Positions 54,769-63,369 of a stretch of DNA of 64,000 bases are shown here, piece after piece. This DNA comes from JBGPTK01 sp963797765 (lineage in GTDB: Bacteria > Acidobacteriota > Terriglobia > Acidiferrales > UBA7541): assembly GCA_963797765.1 (NCBI GenBank), contig CAWCQU010000002.1:1054001-1118000 (forward strand), in the 5' to 3' direction. Below the pieces are notes generated by a model. It had not been told where the DNA came from. It did no database searches and saw nothing but the letters and a program-made list of their open reading frames with translations. Position 1 is the stretch's first letter. Each line of letters begins with the position of its first letter. The position numbers and the translations under genes were made by a program.

Positions 54769-55332
54769 TTAGTGCGACGGCGGAGGCGTCTTTGAGAGCT
54801 CCTTGGTTATGTCTTCTGGAACCACGTTGCGTTGGTGTTCGTCGTATCGAACGAAGATCAACTTGATTCTGTGGTTGCGCGCAAGGTCCAGGAGCACGCA
54901 GCGGGCGGATTGGAGATCGCTCTCATCTTTGCACTTGCGGTATTCAGGCTTTGCCAGGATGCGCTGCGCCACTCTTTTTGCCTCGGGGTGAATTCGCCAC
55001 TCGGGGAGGTACGTGTACCCGGAGAAAAAATAGATGTACAGAAAAGCGAAATCCTTCAGTACGGCGACGGGGACATCGCTCGAAGAAACAAAGCCGTGGC
55101 AAGTGTTGTCTGGGCAGAACTCAAGTAAGTGTCCATTCTGTTTTAGCGCGATCGATTGGGGAAAACTGCTTGAAAGCTTTGTAAGCGGGTCGAACTGTTG
55201 GGCAGCAGCGCCAGAAGCTACCCGTTGCCGCACTGAATTGTAATTTCCACGCGCATGAGCAGCTTTTTGGCCGGTTGCCCAAAATCCGGCTACAGTCAAA
55301 GTGAGCCAGGCGAGAAGCCGTCGATCACTCAT
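54769..55332 (-). CDS. secreted protein of unknown function
   Basis: 187 residues with AGGAAGG before the ATG. A weak signal peptide (LLAWLTLTVAGFWATGQKAAHA) is followed by a mature part with four Cys (EFCPDNTCHGF, RKCKDESDLQSARCVL), which could form two disulfides. It ends with a charged tail (ITKELSKTPPPSH). I do not recognise the family. It lies 70 bp upstream of nothing related on its strand. Confidence 0.65.
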   Translation of the reverse strand: MSDRRLLAWLTLTVAGFWATGQKAAHARGNYNSVRQRVASGAAAQQFDPLTKLSSSFPQSIALKQNGHLLEFCPDNTCHGFVSSSDVPVAVLKDFAFLYIYFFSGYTYLPEWRIHPEAKRVAQRILAKPEYRKCKDESDLQSARCVLLDLARNHRIKLIFVRYDEHQRNVVPEDITKELSKTPPPSH

Positions 55333-55401
55333 TGTTCCTTCCTATCGCCCCAGCAATACCCGCCGAATCTCTGAGATTCGGGTCAGGAATTTAGCGAGTC
55401 C

Positions 55402-55683
55402 TCACACTTGACGGCCTTCCCTCTTATCGGGATATAGAATTTCGATGAGCCCGGCTAACAGAGCCAGTGTGAGCATAACCACCCAGTAGACGACGTGTCC
55501 CCGAAGGTAACTTCCGTCTGTCCGCGAGTCGTAGTGCGTGAAGAAGTCAAATTTGGCGGCGATGTAAGCGACTCCACCAAGGCCGATCAGGGTCGCTATG
55601 ATTACTCGAGCTACGTTCTTCCTTTTCGTGCGACGGATGTTTCCCACTCCAGTGGGTAATTGTTGTTCGCCTGAGTTGGGCAT
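55402..55683 (-). CDS. small two-helix membrane protein
   Basis: 93 residues from the ATG at 55683. Two hydrophobic segments (VIIATLIGLGGVAYIAAKF and VVYWVVMLTLALLAGLIEILY) are separated by a polar DSRTDGSYLRG loop, with a charged N-terminus (RRTKRKN). The ORF extends upstream to 55989, but that part is unlike a protein start. Function unknown. Confidence 0.55.
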   Translation of the reverse strand: MPNSGEQQLPTGVGNIRRTKRKNVARVIIATLIGLGGVAYIAAKFDFFTHYDSRTDGSYLRGHVVYWVVMLTLALLAGLIEILYPDKREGRQV

Positions 55684-55795
55684 CGTAGCTTGAAGGTACC
55701 ATCTTTGGTAGGTAAATGGAGCGTCAGGATGAGGGGTACCCGGCCTACCCGACAAGTCAAATTTTTCTCGTCGTGCTGAGCCTGCGCCCGTGGCC

Positions 55796-56500
55796 TTACT
55801 GAACGTCAGAAACCTTTCCATCGATGAAAATAACCTTGAGATTCTTATACACGAACACTTCTTTGGGACCGAGCTTGATGACGTTGTCGGGTGCGCCGAG
55901 GATTGCCCTAACTTCCTCTGGAGTCTGCCCAAGTTGAACGGTTTTAGTATTTGCGGCGCCAAGCTCAGCTTCCGGGATAAGAACCGCATCGATACCCTTC
56001 TTGATTACGTTTGCATCAGCGGTTTCCAGGGCCGCCTCGGGGAACTCGAAGGCGACGGTAGCTGCATATCGCGTTTCGCGTGTATTGCCGTTCACATTGA
56101 TCTCCGCTGATTCGCACGTGATTATTTCGAACTTGACTTCCTTGTTCGTGACCCTTATGCGTGTGATGTAAACTTTTTCTCCTGCCTTTAAGGATCGATT
56201 CTTTTGACTGGAGAAAAAGGCAGCACTAAATCCCTTGGGTTCGATTACCTTCCCATCCACCACCTTGGTCGTGAGAGTTCCCATGTCAGTAGACGGATTC
56301 GCGTAAATGCCGGCCTCCTGAATGACCAGTACTGTCCCTGGCTTGGTGATCCTGAGCCGGTCGATGCCGGTTTTAGCGATTTCGTATTTGCTGTTCAAAG
56401 CTTCCTCTAACGGCTTGCTTCCCGCAGCAGCCGCTAGGACCATCACCAGACAAAAACAAAGGAGTTTGATCGTTTGCATTACTCTGCCCGCGCTGCTCAT
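55796..56500 (-). CDS. secreted protein with SmpA/OmlA-like C-terminus
   Basis: 234 residues. Signal peptide MSSAGRVMQTIKLLCFCLVM to about AAAAGSKP; an internal ATG at 56479 is a second start candidate. The middle is beta-rich (TVLVIQEAGIYANPSTD, VYITRIRVTNKEVKFEIITCESAEI). The C-terminus QLGQTPEEVRAILGAPDNVIKLGPKEVFVYKNLKVIFIDGKV matches the two-strand, two-helix BamE/SmpA-like pattern (GxTxxEVxxxLGxP). Role unknown; probably periplasmic. Confidence 0.7.
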   Translation of the reverse strand: MSSAGRVMQTIKLLCFCLVMVLAAAAGSKPLEEALNSKYEIAKTGIDRLRITKPGTVLVIQEAGIYANPSTDMGTLTTKVVDGKVIEPKGFSAAFFSSQKNRSLKAGEKVYITRIRVTNKEVKFEIITCESAEINVNGNTRETRYAATVAFEFPEAALETADANVIKKGIDAVLIPEAELGAANTKTVQLGQTPEEVRAILGAPDNVIKLGPKEVFVYKNLKVIFIDGKVSDVQ

Positions 56501-57040
56501 CGGTAGTTACCTCGCAGTTCAATTCTTTATATGCGTAATCTTGAGGGGACCGTTGGTACGCACATTACCATTCCGACTTTCTAAGTTCAACTTCATTCTC
56601 TAGCAGCTTAATCTATTGATCGTTAAGTTAGGAGGTTGCTGACGCAAGATCGCTTCCTGAGGCGGTGTGTGCGGTTTGGTTGATGCCGGGATACATTTTG
56701 ATTCTGCGGGGAAAACAGGGGAGAGATTCTTCGTCCCTTACTGCGGGACTCAGAATGACAGATCCGGAATGGTGGGCCGGGTTGATTTCGTGGGAGCGGC
56801 GTTGGGCTGGATGGGCTTTTGGAGGCGCCAATCGGGAGATTGGCGTTCCCGGAGTGTTGTCGGACGGGTGCATCGGTTCGAAAACATAGAGACGAATCAA
56901 ATACGGGGCGCGGCTTCCCGACAAAAAACGTCGGGACGCAAACCCCGCGAAAGCCGGCCCCTACAAAAGCAAAAATTGAGCGCAGCCGTTCGCGACTCAG
57001 GGCGAGCAAGCAGCGCCCCTACGAACGCAGATCACACGAA
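56501..57040. other. repeat-rich spacer without genes
   Basis: No gene seen. It contains an inverted variant of the GTCATTC repeat core (56721-56761, GAGATTCTTCG ... CAGAATGACA) and an inverted GTAGGGGCCGGCTT copy at 56947-56969. GCAGCGCCCCTACG near 57010 is a third related fragment. The downstream GH5 gene ends just beyond. Confidence 0.55.
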
Positions 57041-58180
57041 CTACTTCTGCGCGGGGGGCATGGTGCGGCCCAGGGCGCGCACTGTTAGCTCGTCGGGGAG
57101 GGATGGGCCGTTGGGACGGGTTACGACTCCGAAGTTTCCGCTGTAATCCCACATGGCCCAGCCGATGTTGTGTTTCTCGAGAGTGGTGCGCACGTCGCTG
57201 ATCCAGGCGGCGCGGTCTTTGGGGTCCACCGTTTTCCGGTGGACGCCGAATTCGTTGCAAATTACCGGAACATTCCATTGTTTGGCCCAATCGACCACCT
57301 GAGTAATTTCTCCGTCGATTCGCGCGGCGTTCCAATAATCCATTCCGTAGCGGGCGATGGCCAGGCGATGAATCGCGTCGGGCGTTTGCGATTCGATTTT
57401 CTGGACATTTTCCGGAGTGGAGGGGTAGGGGACTCCTTTCAGGAGACGCCAGTAATTTTCAGACCAGGTTGCGCCCTGGTGCGTGAAAATGTGCGGCTCG
57501 TAAAAGTGGAATGTGTAGATCAGGTTGGTGTCGCGCAGCGGTTCGAGGAAAACCAGGTCATCATCGTCGGCCCAGTGCGCGCCGGTGACGATGATGGTAT
57601 TGGCGGGGGCTGCCTGGCGAATGGCGGTGACGAGTTTGGATTCGATTCCGTACCAGCGGTAAGGATCGTGAAGTTCCGGCTCGTTTAGGATTTCAAAAAA
57701 CACCAGGTCGGGATCGAGATGTGAATAGTGTTGCGCTAACGCTCGCCAGAAATCGGCGAACTGTTCGACGAATTCGTCGTCAGTGGCCAGTTTCTTTTTG
57801 AAGTCGGAGCCGGCGTGGATATCGAGTTCGACCGCGAGACCTTGATCGAGAATCATTTTCATCGCGGAATCGAGATAGCCCAGGTAATCGGAAGAAATTT
57901 GGTCGGCTACATGGGGATGAAACATGGGCTGCGGATTCAGGCACAGCCGGACATGATCGAATCCCATTTGGCGGATCAGGGCGAGATCTTGCGCGGTGAT
58001 TGCGGCTTCGAAATATTCCCTGGTGTAGCCGGGCGGATTGGGAAACTGCGAAAACCAATCGCTTAAATTGATGCCGTGGCGCAAATGCGAAAGGCGGCGC
58101 TGCGCCGGGCTCGAATCAGCGGAAGAGGTGGAAGCCCCGGACTTGGGAGATTGAGCGAAAGAACATGGGCCTGCCGGCAA
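57041..58180 (-). CDS. glycoside hydrolase family 5 (cellulase-like)
   Basis: About 379 residues. RHGINLSDWFSQ and GFDHVRLCLNPQPMF open the barrel; EILNEPELHDPYRW carries the acid/base Glu (NEP), and ICNEFGVHRK the nucleophile Glu. These are the GH5 hallmarks; substrates are beta-1,4-glucans or mannans. In the frame upstream of 58180 (a TTG) the sequence reads NWFFLGFLALLLPAGPCSFAQ, an obvious signal peptide. No in-frame ATG precedes it, but ATGCGCGC lies one indel away (58225). The true start is probably frame-disrupted. Confidence 0.85.
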   Translation of the reverse strand: MPAGPCSFAQSPKSGASTSSADSSPAQRRLSHLRHGINLSDWFSQFPNPPGYTREYFEAAITAQDLALIRQMGFDHVRLCLNPQPMFHPHVADQISSDYLGYLDSAMKMILDQGLAVELDIHAGSDFKKKLATDDEFVEQFADFWRALAQHYSHLDPDLVFFEILNEPELHDPYRWYGIESKLVTAIRQAAPANTIIVTGAHWADDDDLVFLEPLRDTNLIYTFHFYEPHIFTHQGATWSENYWRLLKGVPYPSTPENVQKIESQTPDAIHRLAIARYGMDYWNAARIDGEITQVVDWAKQWNVPVICNEFGVHRKTVDPKDRAAWISDVRTTLEKHNIGWAMWDYSGNFGVVTRPNGPSLPDELTVRALGRTMPPAQK

Positions 58181-58310
58181 GAGTAGAGCGAGGAAACCAA
58201 GAAAGAACCAATTCGTGCGCGCATGTCATAAGTCCCTTTCAAACGCAGATTCGTCGAGAACTCAGTTCATGAATATTTTGACAAGCGAGGCCCATCTTGC
58301 CATGTCATTG

Positions 58311-58345
58311 AAACAAAGATGCCACCCTGAAGGGTGGCGCTACAC
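58311..58345. repeat. dispersed palindrome, family GTGTAGCGCC (inverted)
   Basis: AAAGATGCCACCCTGAAGG followed by GTGGCGCTACAC is the reverse complement of the copies at 11511 and 22195, with a perfect GCCACCCT/AGGGTGGC hairpin. Confidence 0.55.
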
Positions 58346-58402
58346 GATCACCCCTATTCGGCGTTGCCACTGAGGACCAAAGTCCGACCTAAAAACCAAG
58401 TT

Positions 58403-59065
58403 CTAATTTTCTTTGGGCTGAACAGAGCCATCGGCCGCGACGCGAATTTCGGAACGCTTCCCAGCGACTTCGATGGTGGCATCGTAAACAGCGGGGTTGC
58501 CGCCAGCAGTGAGCATCTGGATGCTGAGGACTTTGCCCTTGCCGGCTTGCTGCTCGATGCGGGAGCGCGCGGCGGCGGGTAAAGTATCGAGCGCGACTTG
58601 CTCCTCGATTTGGATTATCTTGCCTGCATTATCGATGGAAATGTTGCGGCTGCGGCCCTGGATATCGGTTTCGATCACATATTTCACGGCGCCATTTTCG
58701 GTTTCCTTGGAAGTGTTTACAATCGTAGCGCCCTGGAGTTGCTCTTTGAATGTCTTGCGCACGGCCGCGGGCATCGACTCGATGGTAAAATCCTGCACCA
58801 CGTCCACCACTTTCCCCTCGGCATTCACCACCACTTCCTTGCGCTTTCCGCTCGTCATGATCACGGCGCCATAAACTTTTTCATTTTTGTTGCGGCCTAC
58901 CCACAGATTTTTAAGAGTGCCGCCCTGGCTTTGCTCCTTCACCGTCACTTGCACGGCGGGAGGGAGATCGGCCAGTTTCAGGCTGCCGCTTTCCTGGCCT
59001 CGCGAAATTCCAGAGAGAAGCAAACCAAGAAAAATAACAAGCGGGGCAAGAGCCTTGCGCGGCAT
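58403..59065 (-). CDS. secreted PepSY-like repeat protein
   Basis: 220 residues with GGAG before the ATG. Signal peptide ends ISRGQES. Three repeats of about 60 residues each begin with LPPAVQVTVKEQSQGGTL, MPAAVRKTFKEQLQGATI or LPAAARSRIEQQAGKGKVL, followed by YGAVI/YVIE/YDATIEV strands. This matches the helix-plus-beta-sheet unit of PepSY-like proteins, which often inhibit or bind other envelope proteins. No catalytic motif. Function unknown. Confidence 0.75.
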   Translation of the reverse strand: MPRKALAPLVIFLGLLLSGISRGQESGSLKLADLPPAVQVTVKEQSQGGTLKNLWVGRNKNEKVYGAVIMTSGKRKEVVVNAEGKVVDVVQDFTIESMPAAVRKTFKEQLQGATIVNTSKETENGAVKYVIETDIQGRSRNISIDNAGKIIQIEEQVALDTLPAAARSRIEQQAGKGKVLSIQMLTAGGNPAVYDATIEVAGKRSEIRVAADGSVQPKEN

Positions 59066-59495
59066 TCGAAATCTCCTTCAATCGCGAAGAATTGTCTCCA
59101 GCGTGTTGTGGCGGGCGCGGGAGCAGAGTGGATTCTAGCAGAACAGCGGACGGGTGAACGAAAAACGGCTGGTGCATTTTGCTTAGGTCGGATGTGGCGT
59201 GAGCGACTCGGTGCAAAAAAGCACGCGGACTAGCGGTGGCTTCTTGGGGAGCTTACGGTTGTGCGGGATCCCTCGCCCCGAGCCGTTGGGGGTTTCGGCG
59301 ACTTCTTTGGCTCGGGATGACGGCCACACCGGCCGCGGGAAAAATCCAAGATTATGGTCATTCCGAGCGAAGCGAGGAATCCAGAGAAGAACCAAAATGC
59401 TTGAGGAGTAGAGATTTGCTCCATCACCACGCTGGGTTGGCCATTTCATCGTAGGAAAGTTTGAATTCTTCCGCAAACTGCAAAGGCGCCGGCGA
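59066..59495. other. spacer with degenerate MITE copy
   Basis: About 430 bp without a credible gene. The right half, 59322-59488, is a divergent copy of the 167-bp element. The left half has a Leu/Arg-rich open frame on the minus strand that I regard as spurious. Confidence 0.5.
59322..59488. repeat. MITE-like repeat, divergent copy 4
   Basis: GGTCATTCCGAGCGAAGCGA and AAATGCTTGAGGAGTAGAGA match the interior of the element. The ends CCGCGGGAAAAATCC and CTTCCGCAAACTG correspond to the terminal inverted repeats, with changes. Length is close to 167 bp. Confidence 0.6.
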
Positions 59496-60434
59496 TCAGG
59501 GATCGCCGGCTGCGGTGGAAGGATTTGATTGCAGTTCGCGGCGGGCGGCGGCGAGCGCTTCGCTTGCCGAGCCGATTCGATGGTAATGGGTGATTTCGGT
59601 CAGTTCATGCAATTCGAAGCTGAAGAAAAATTTTCTTCCGGTGAAATCATATTTATATCGAGTGGGCAGCCAGATTCCGGGCGCCACTTCGGCCTGGTCC
59701 ATTTCAAAGTGGCCGCCGCGATAGACTTTGCCGAGAATTCCTCCACCAAAGGAAATGTCGCGGATGATGTCTGCTTCGGCGTGCATCATCTGGCCTGTTT
59801 CATCATCCACCCAGATGACGGCCCGCGCATGCGTCAGAATGTCGGCCGCACGCGTGCGCGGTTGAAATTGAGGATTTGGATCGAGCGATAATTTAGTGAC
59901 CGCGCGGCCATTTTTCATTTCGTGGCCAATCCAGCCGAAGCGGTAGGCCTCCAGGGCCGAATTCACCAGGTCCTCGCGCTCCTTCCTCCGCTTCCGCCAT
60001 TTTTCGAGCGACGCTTTTTGGCGAGGATCGTCGGGATGGATGGCTACTTCGAGTATCTGCACCCAGATTTTTAATTGGCGCTGGTATTCCTGGGCGGAGA
60101 CCGGGCGGTCGTTTTCCTTGAGGAGCAATTTCAGTGTTCCGGTGCCGGTGGGGACTACGCGAAACGTTTTGTTTTCGGTCGCATGTGCGTCGGTGGCGCT
60201 CGCGCGATCCATCGGGTGATCGATGTGTTCGAAGTCGGCCTCCGCCTCGTCATCGCGGTTTTGATTGGCAATCGCTCGCGCTGCTAAGGCGCGAATCTCT
60301 TCGGGAGTGAGCGGACGGGCATCATTGCGCACGACCGCGGGGTTGGCAGTTGAAGCGGCCATTTGAGGATATCCCGTGGCCGCCCAGATTGCCGCAGCCA
60401 TCGCCACAGTTAATAGGAAAAATCGTTGCATCAT
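59496..60434 (-). CDS. secreted protein of unknown function
   Basis: About 312 residues from the tandem ATGs at 60434/60431. Signal peptide MMQRFFLLTVAMAAAIWAATG. RPLTPEEIRALAARAIANQNRDDEAEADFEHIDH is followed by a charged helix (LEKWRKRRKEREDLVNSALEAYRFGW), and later by strand-rich text (AVIWVDDETGQMMHAEADIIRDISFGGGILGKVYRGGHFEMDQAEVAPGIWLPTRYKYDFTGR) resembling LolA-like or OM-sorting folds. Function unknown; similar proteins are frequent in Acidobacteriota. Confidence 0.7.
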   Translation of the reverse strand: MMQRFFLLTVAMAAAIWAATGYPQMAASTANPAVVRNDARPLTPEEIRALAARAIANQNRDDEAEADFEHIDHPMDRASATDAHATENKTFRVVPTGTGTLKLLLKENDRPVSAQEYQRQLKIWVQILEVAIHPDDPRQKASLEKWRKRRKEREDLVNSALEAYRFGWIGHEMKNGRAVTKLSLDPNPQFQPRTRAADILTHARAVIWVDDETGQMMHAEADIIRDISFGGGILGKVYRGGHFEMDQAEVAPGIWLPTRYKYDFTGRKFFFSFELHELTEITHYHRIGSASEALAAARRELQSNPSTAAGDP

Positions 60435-60698
60435 ACGGAGACCTTCGCGGGTCCGTCTTGTGGGATTCGGACGGGCGGTTTCCGGTTGCCGCTTCATTCT
60501 AACCGAGGGGAGGATTGGGGGAATAATTTTGATGAGCGAATTGATGGGTTGTCGGAAACTTGGGGCTTGGTCTGGGGAATCTGAAATGTGGATTACGACG
60601 ATTGCTTTCGTTTGGCTAAAGGCCTTCGTTCAAGCCACTTACTGGACGGGAGCCAGAGTGTATTGCTTGGGTGGCGGGTGGGTGTAGTTGGACGAAAG

Positions 60699-60751
60699 GC
60701 GCACAGCCAGGAGTGTGGCTGTAGTGCCCCCCTCGGAGTGGCTGTGCTACT
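60699..60751. repeat. REP-like composite palindrome, inverted
   Basis: GCACAGCCAGGAGTGTGG, CTGTAGTG, then GGAGTGGCTGTGCTAC. It is an inverted and partly rearranged copy of the CACAGCCA/TGGCTGTG family, 60 bp upstream of the permease start. Confidence 0.6.
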
Positions 60752-60804
60752 GGGATGATCCATTTGGTTATATTAGTAAGAACTATTTCGTATTGAGATC
60801 CGTC

Positions 60805-60816
60805 TATACTTATAGG
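60805..60816 (+). promoter_or_regulatory. -10 element consistent with a leaderless start
   Basis: TATACT at 60805-60810 ends six bases before the ATG at 60817, and no Shine-Dalgarno sequence is visible. Transcription would start at or next to the A of the ATG. A clear -35 is not evident. Confidence 0.35.
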
Positions 60817-62118
60817 ATGGGATTCTCCCTGACACATACTTCTGCCCGGCCGGTGGCTACTACGCGAATCCGCCTGGATGCCGCGCGTTCAACGGTGGCT
60901 CTGCGCGAAACGCTGTGGCTTGCGCTGGATACCTTGCGCGCGCACAAATTGCGCAGCTTTCTCACTCTGCTGGGCGTGATTCTGGCGGTGACTACGTTGG
61001 TGGCGGTCATGTCCGTGGTGGCGGGGCTCAACCTTTACGTTTCGGATAAGATCGCTAATCTGGGCGCGAATGCTTTCGTGGTGGATCGTTTTGGAATCAT
61101 CACCAACTTGGAAGATTTCATCAAAGCCAAAAAGCGTCCGCCCCTCAGCCTGGCGGATTATGAAGCCTTGCGCGACGGCGTGCAGTTGTCATCCAAAGTA
61201 GGCGCTGTCGAGCGGACGACCACGGACATTCGTTCCGGAAGCGCGCTTTTCGAGGACGCGTTCCTGGTGGGCGCAACTCCCAACTATGCCGAAATTCGCG
61301 ATTTCGAAACTGCGGAAGGCCGCTTCTTCACCGAGGCCGATGAATTGCACCATTCCCCTGTTGCCTTCATCGGCAACGATCTGGTGGAGAAATTTTTTCC
61401 AGGAGTGGACCCGGTGGGCAAGGCAGTGCGCGCGGGCTCGAATCAATACATTGTGGTGGGAGTGGCCAAAGCGCGCGGCACCGTTTTCGGCCAATCGCAG
61501 GATAATTTCCTGATGATTCCGCTTTCCACGTATCGCAAGTCCTGGCATGCGCCCGACGATTCCGTGGTGATTTTCGTGCAAGCGCGCGGACCAGAGATTA
61601 TGGACGCGGCCCAGGACGAATCGCGTGTGATCATCCGCTCGCTCCGCCACACTCCCTATGACGATCCGGACGGGTTCGGGATCATCGCGCCCTCTTCGAT
61701 CACCGGGCTGTGGAACCAGATTACGGGAAATTTATTCGCGATCGCCGTGTGGCTCACTTCCGTATTTCTGGTGGTGGGCGGCATCGTGATCATGAACATC
61801 ATGCTGGCCAGCGTCACCGAGCGGACGCGTGAAATCGGCGTCCGCAAGGCGCTGGGAGCGCGACGGAAGCACATCGTGATGCAATTTTTAGTGGAATCGG
61901 CCGTACTCTCGATGACGGGCGGAGCGATGGGCATCCTGCTGGCGGTTGGCATCAGCCTGCTGGTTCGCGCCACCACTCCCATTCCCATGACTACGCCGCT
62001 GAACGCTGTGGTGGTTTCACTCACCCTTTCGACTGTAATTGGCCTGTTTTTTGGTATTTACCCGGCCGTGCGCGCTTCGCGCCTGGATCCCATTGAGGCA
62101 CTGCGCGCCGAAAATTAG
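60817..62118 (+). CDS. MacB-type ABC transporter permease
   Basis: About 433 residues from the ATG at 60817. Layout: N-terminal helix (AHKLRSFLTLLGVILAVTTLVAVMSVVAGL), a large periplasmic MacB_PCD domain (SDKIANLGANAFVVDRFG), then three FtsX helices (VFLVVGGIVIMNIMLASVTERTREIGVRKALGARRKHIVMQFL; RASRLDPIEALRAEN). Single-unit, unlike the ADOP proteins. The ATPase is not nearby. The next permease follows after 9 bp, so the two may form a heterodimer. Confidence 0.9.
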   Translation: MGFSLTHTSARPVATTRIRLDAARSTVALRETLWLALDTLRAHKLRSFLTLLGVILAVTTLVAVMSVVAGLNLYVSDKIANLGANAFVVDRFGIITNLEDFIKAKKRPPLSLADYEALRDGVQLSSKVGAVERTTTDIRSGSALFEDAFLVGATPNYAEIRDFETAEGRFFTEADELHHSPVAFIGNDLVEKFFPGVDPVGKAVRAGSNQYIVVGVAKARGTVFGQSQDNFLMIPLSTYRKSWHAPDDSVVIFVQARGPEIMDAAQDESRVIIRSLRHTPYDDPDGFGIIAPSSITGLWNQITGNLFAIAVWLTSVFLVVGGIVIMNIMLASVTERTREIGVRKALGARRKHIVMQFLVESAVLSMTGGAMGILLAVGISLLVRATTPIPMTTPLNAVVVSLTLSTVIGLFFGIYPAVRASRLDPIEALRAEN

Positions 62119-62127
62119 GACTGCAAA

Positions 62128-63369
62128 ATGAAACAGGACTTTCGCGAAAACCTGGCGCTGGCGTTCGATACTTTGCGCACCCACAAGATGCGCAGCTTGC
62201 TTACCGTCCTGGGCGTGGTCATCGGCGTCGGGGTGATTATCCTGGTGGCGGCGCTTCTTACCGGGTTTAAGCAGAACATCAGCGAGATTATTACCGGCTT
62301 CGGAGCGGATACCGCCTATGTCAGCCGCCTTTCTCAGGGTCCGCACGTGGGCCGATTCACGAAGGAAGAACGCGAGCGCAAGCCGCTCATGCTGGAAGAC
62401 GCTGAGGTGATTCTGAATTCGTCTCCATCGATCCAGCGCATCGCTCCCTCGATTTTTGAATACCAGCACGATCATGCGGTGCGCTATCAGAAAAATGAAG
62501 TGAATGGCAGCGATTTCCGCGGGACCTTTCCCTCCTTTATCCTGGTTTACGGAAATGCGGCGATGAAATTTGGGCGGTTTTTCACGGAATCGGAAACCGA
62601 GCATCGCGACATGGTGGTGGTGCTGGGCGAAGATATTGCCAAGGCGCTTTTCCCCGACGCTCAGGATTCGGTGGGGAAGGAAGTGCGGGTGGATGGTTCG
62701 ACCTATCAGGTGATTGGCATTTACGAAAAGCCCAAAGGGGGGTTCGGCGGAAACGACGAGGATAAGCGCGTCACGATCCCTTACTACACCTTTACGAAGA
62801 TTTATCCGTTCGCAACTGAAGTGGGTTTTCGCTTTCAGGCGTATCCCGGAAAGCTCGACCAGGCAGTGGACGAAGCGCGCGAAGTGCTGCGGCGCAGGCG
62901 GAACGTGGCTTACGACAAGCCGGATAATTTCAGCATCGTGACGCAATTGCAGGAAGTGGAGCAGTTCAACGAAATTATCGGCGGGGTTGCGCTGGTGATG
63001 GTGGTGCTCAGCTCGATTGGATTGCTGATCGGCGGCGTGGGCGTGATGAATATCATGCTGGTCTCCGTCACGGAACGCACGCGCGAAATCGGAGTGCGCA
63101 AGGCGATCGGAGCGCGCAGCCGCGACATCACCTGGCAGTTCTTATTTGAAGCGATGACGCTGACCGGCACCGGCGGATTCATTGGAGTTTTCCTGGCCGG
63201 CGGAATTGCTTCGTTGATTCCGCGGCTGACGGACATGCATTCGTCCGTGCCGGTGTGGGCAATTCTTCTGGGCCTGGTGGTTTCGATCGGCGTGGGTTTG
63301 GTTTTCGGAGTGTGGCCCGCGGTAAAAGCCGCGCGGCTCGATCCCGTGGAAGCGCTGCGCCACGAGTAG
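62128..63369 (+). CDS. MacB-type ABC transporter permease
   Basis: 413 residues. Same layout as its upstream neighbour: LRTHKMRSLLTVLGVVIGVGVIILVAALLTGF, MacB_PCD (KQNISEIITGFGADTAYVSRL, MVVVLGEDIAKALFPDAQDSVGKEVRVDG), and FtsX (LLIGGVGVMNIMLVSVTERTREIGVRKAIGARSRDITWQFL; AARLDPVEALRHE). It was probably created by duplication of the neighbour and is co-transcribed with it (9 bp gap). Such pairs export macrolides, lipoproteins or peptides; substrate unknown. Confidence 0.9.
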   Translation: MKQDFRENLALAFDTLRTHKMRSLLTVLGVVIGVGVIILVAALLTGFKQNISEIITGFGADTAYVSRLSQGPHVGRFTKEERERKPLMLEDAEVILNSSPSIQRIAPSIFEYQHDHAVRYQKNEVNGSDFRGTFPSFILVYGNAAMKFGRFFTESETEHRDMVVVLGEDIAKALFPDAQDSVGKEVRVDGSTYQVIGIYEKPKGGFGGNDEDKRVTIPYYTFTKIYPFATEVGFRFQAYPGKLDQAVDEAREVLRRRRNVAYDKPDNFSIVTQLQEVEQFNEIIGGVALVMVVLSSIGLLIGGVGVMNIMLVSVTERTREIGVRKAIGARSRDITWQFLFEAMTLTGTGGFIGVFLAGGIASLIPRLTDMHSSVPVWAILLGLVVSIGVGLVFGVWPAVKAARLDPVEALRHE

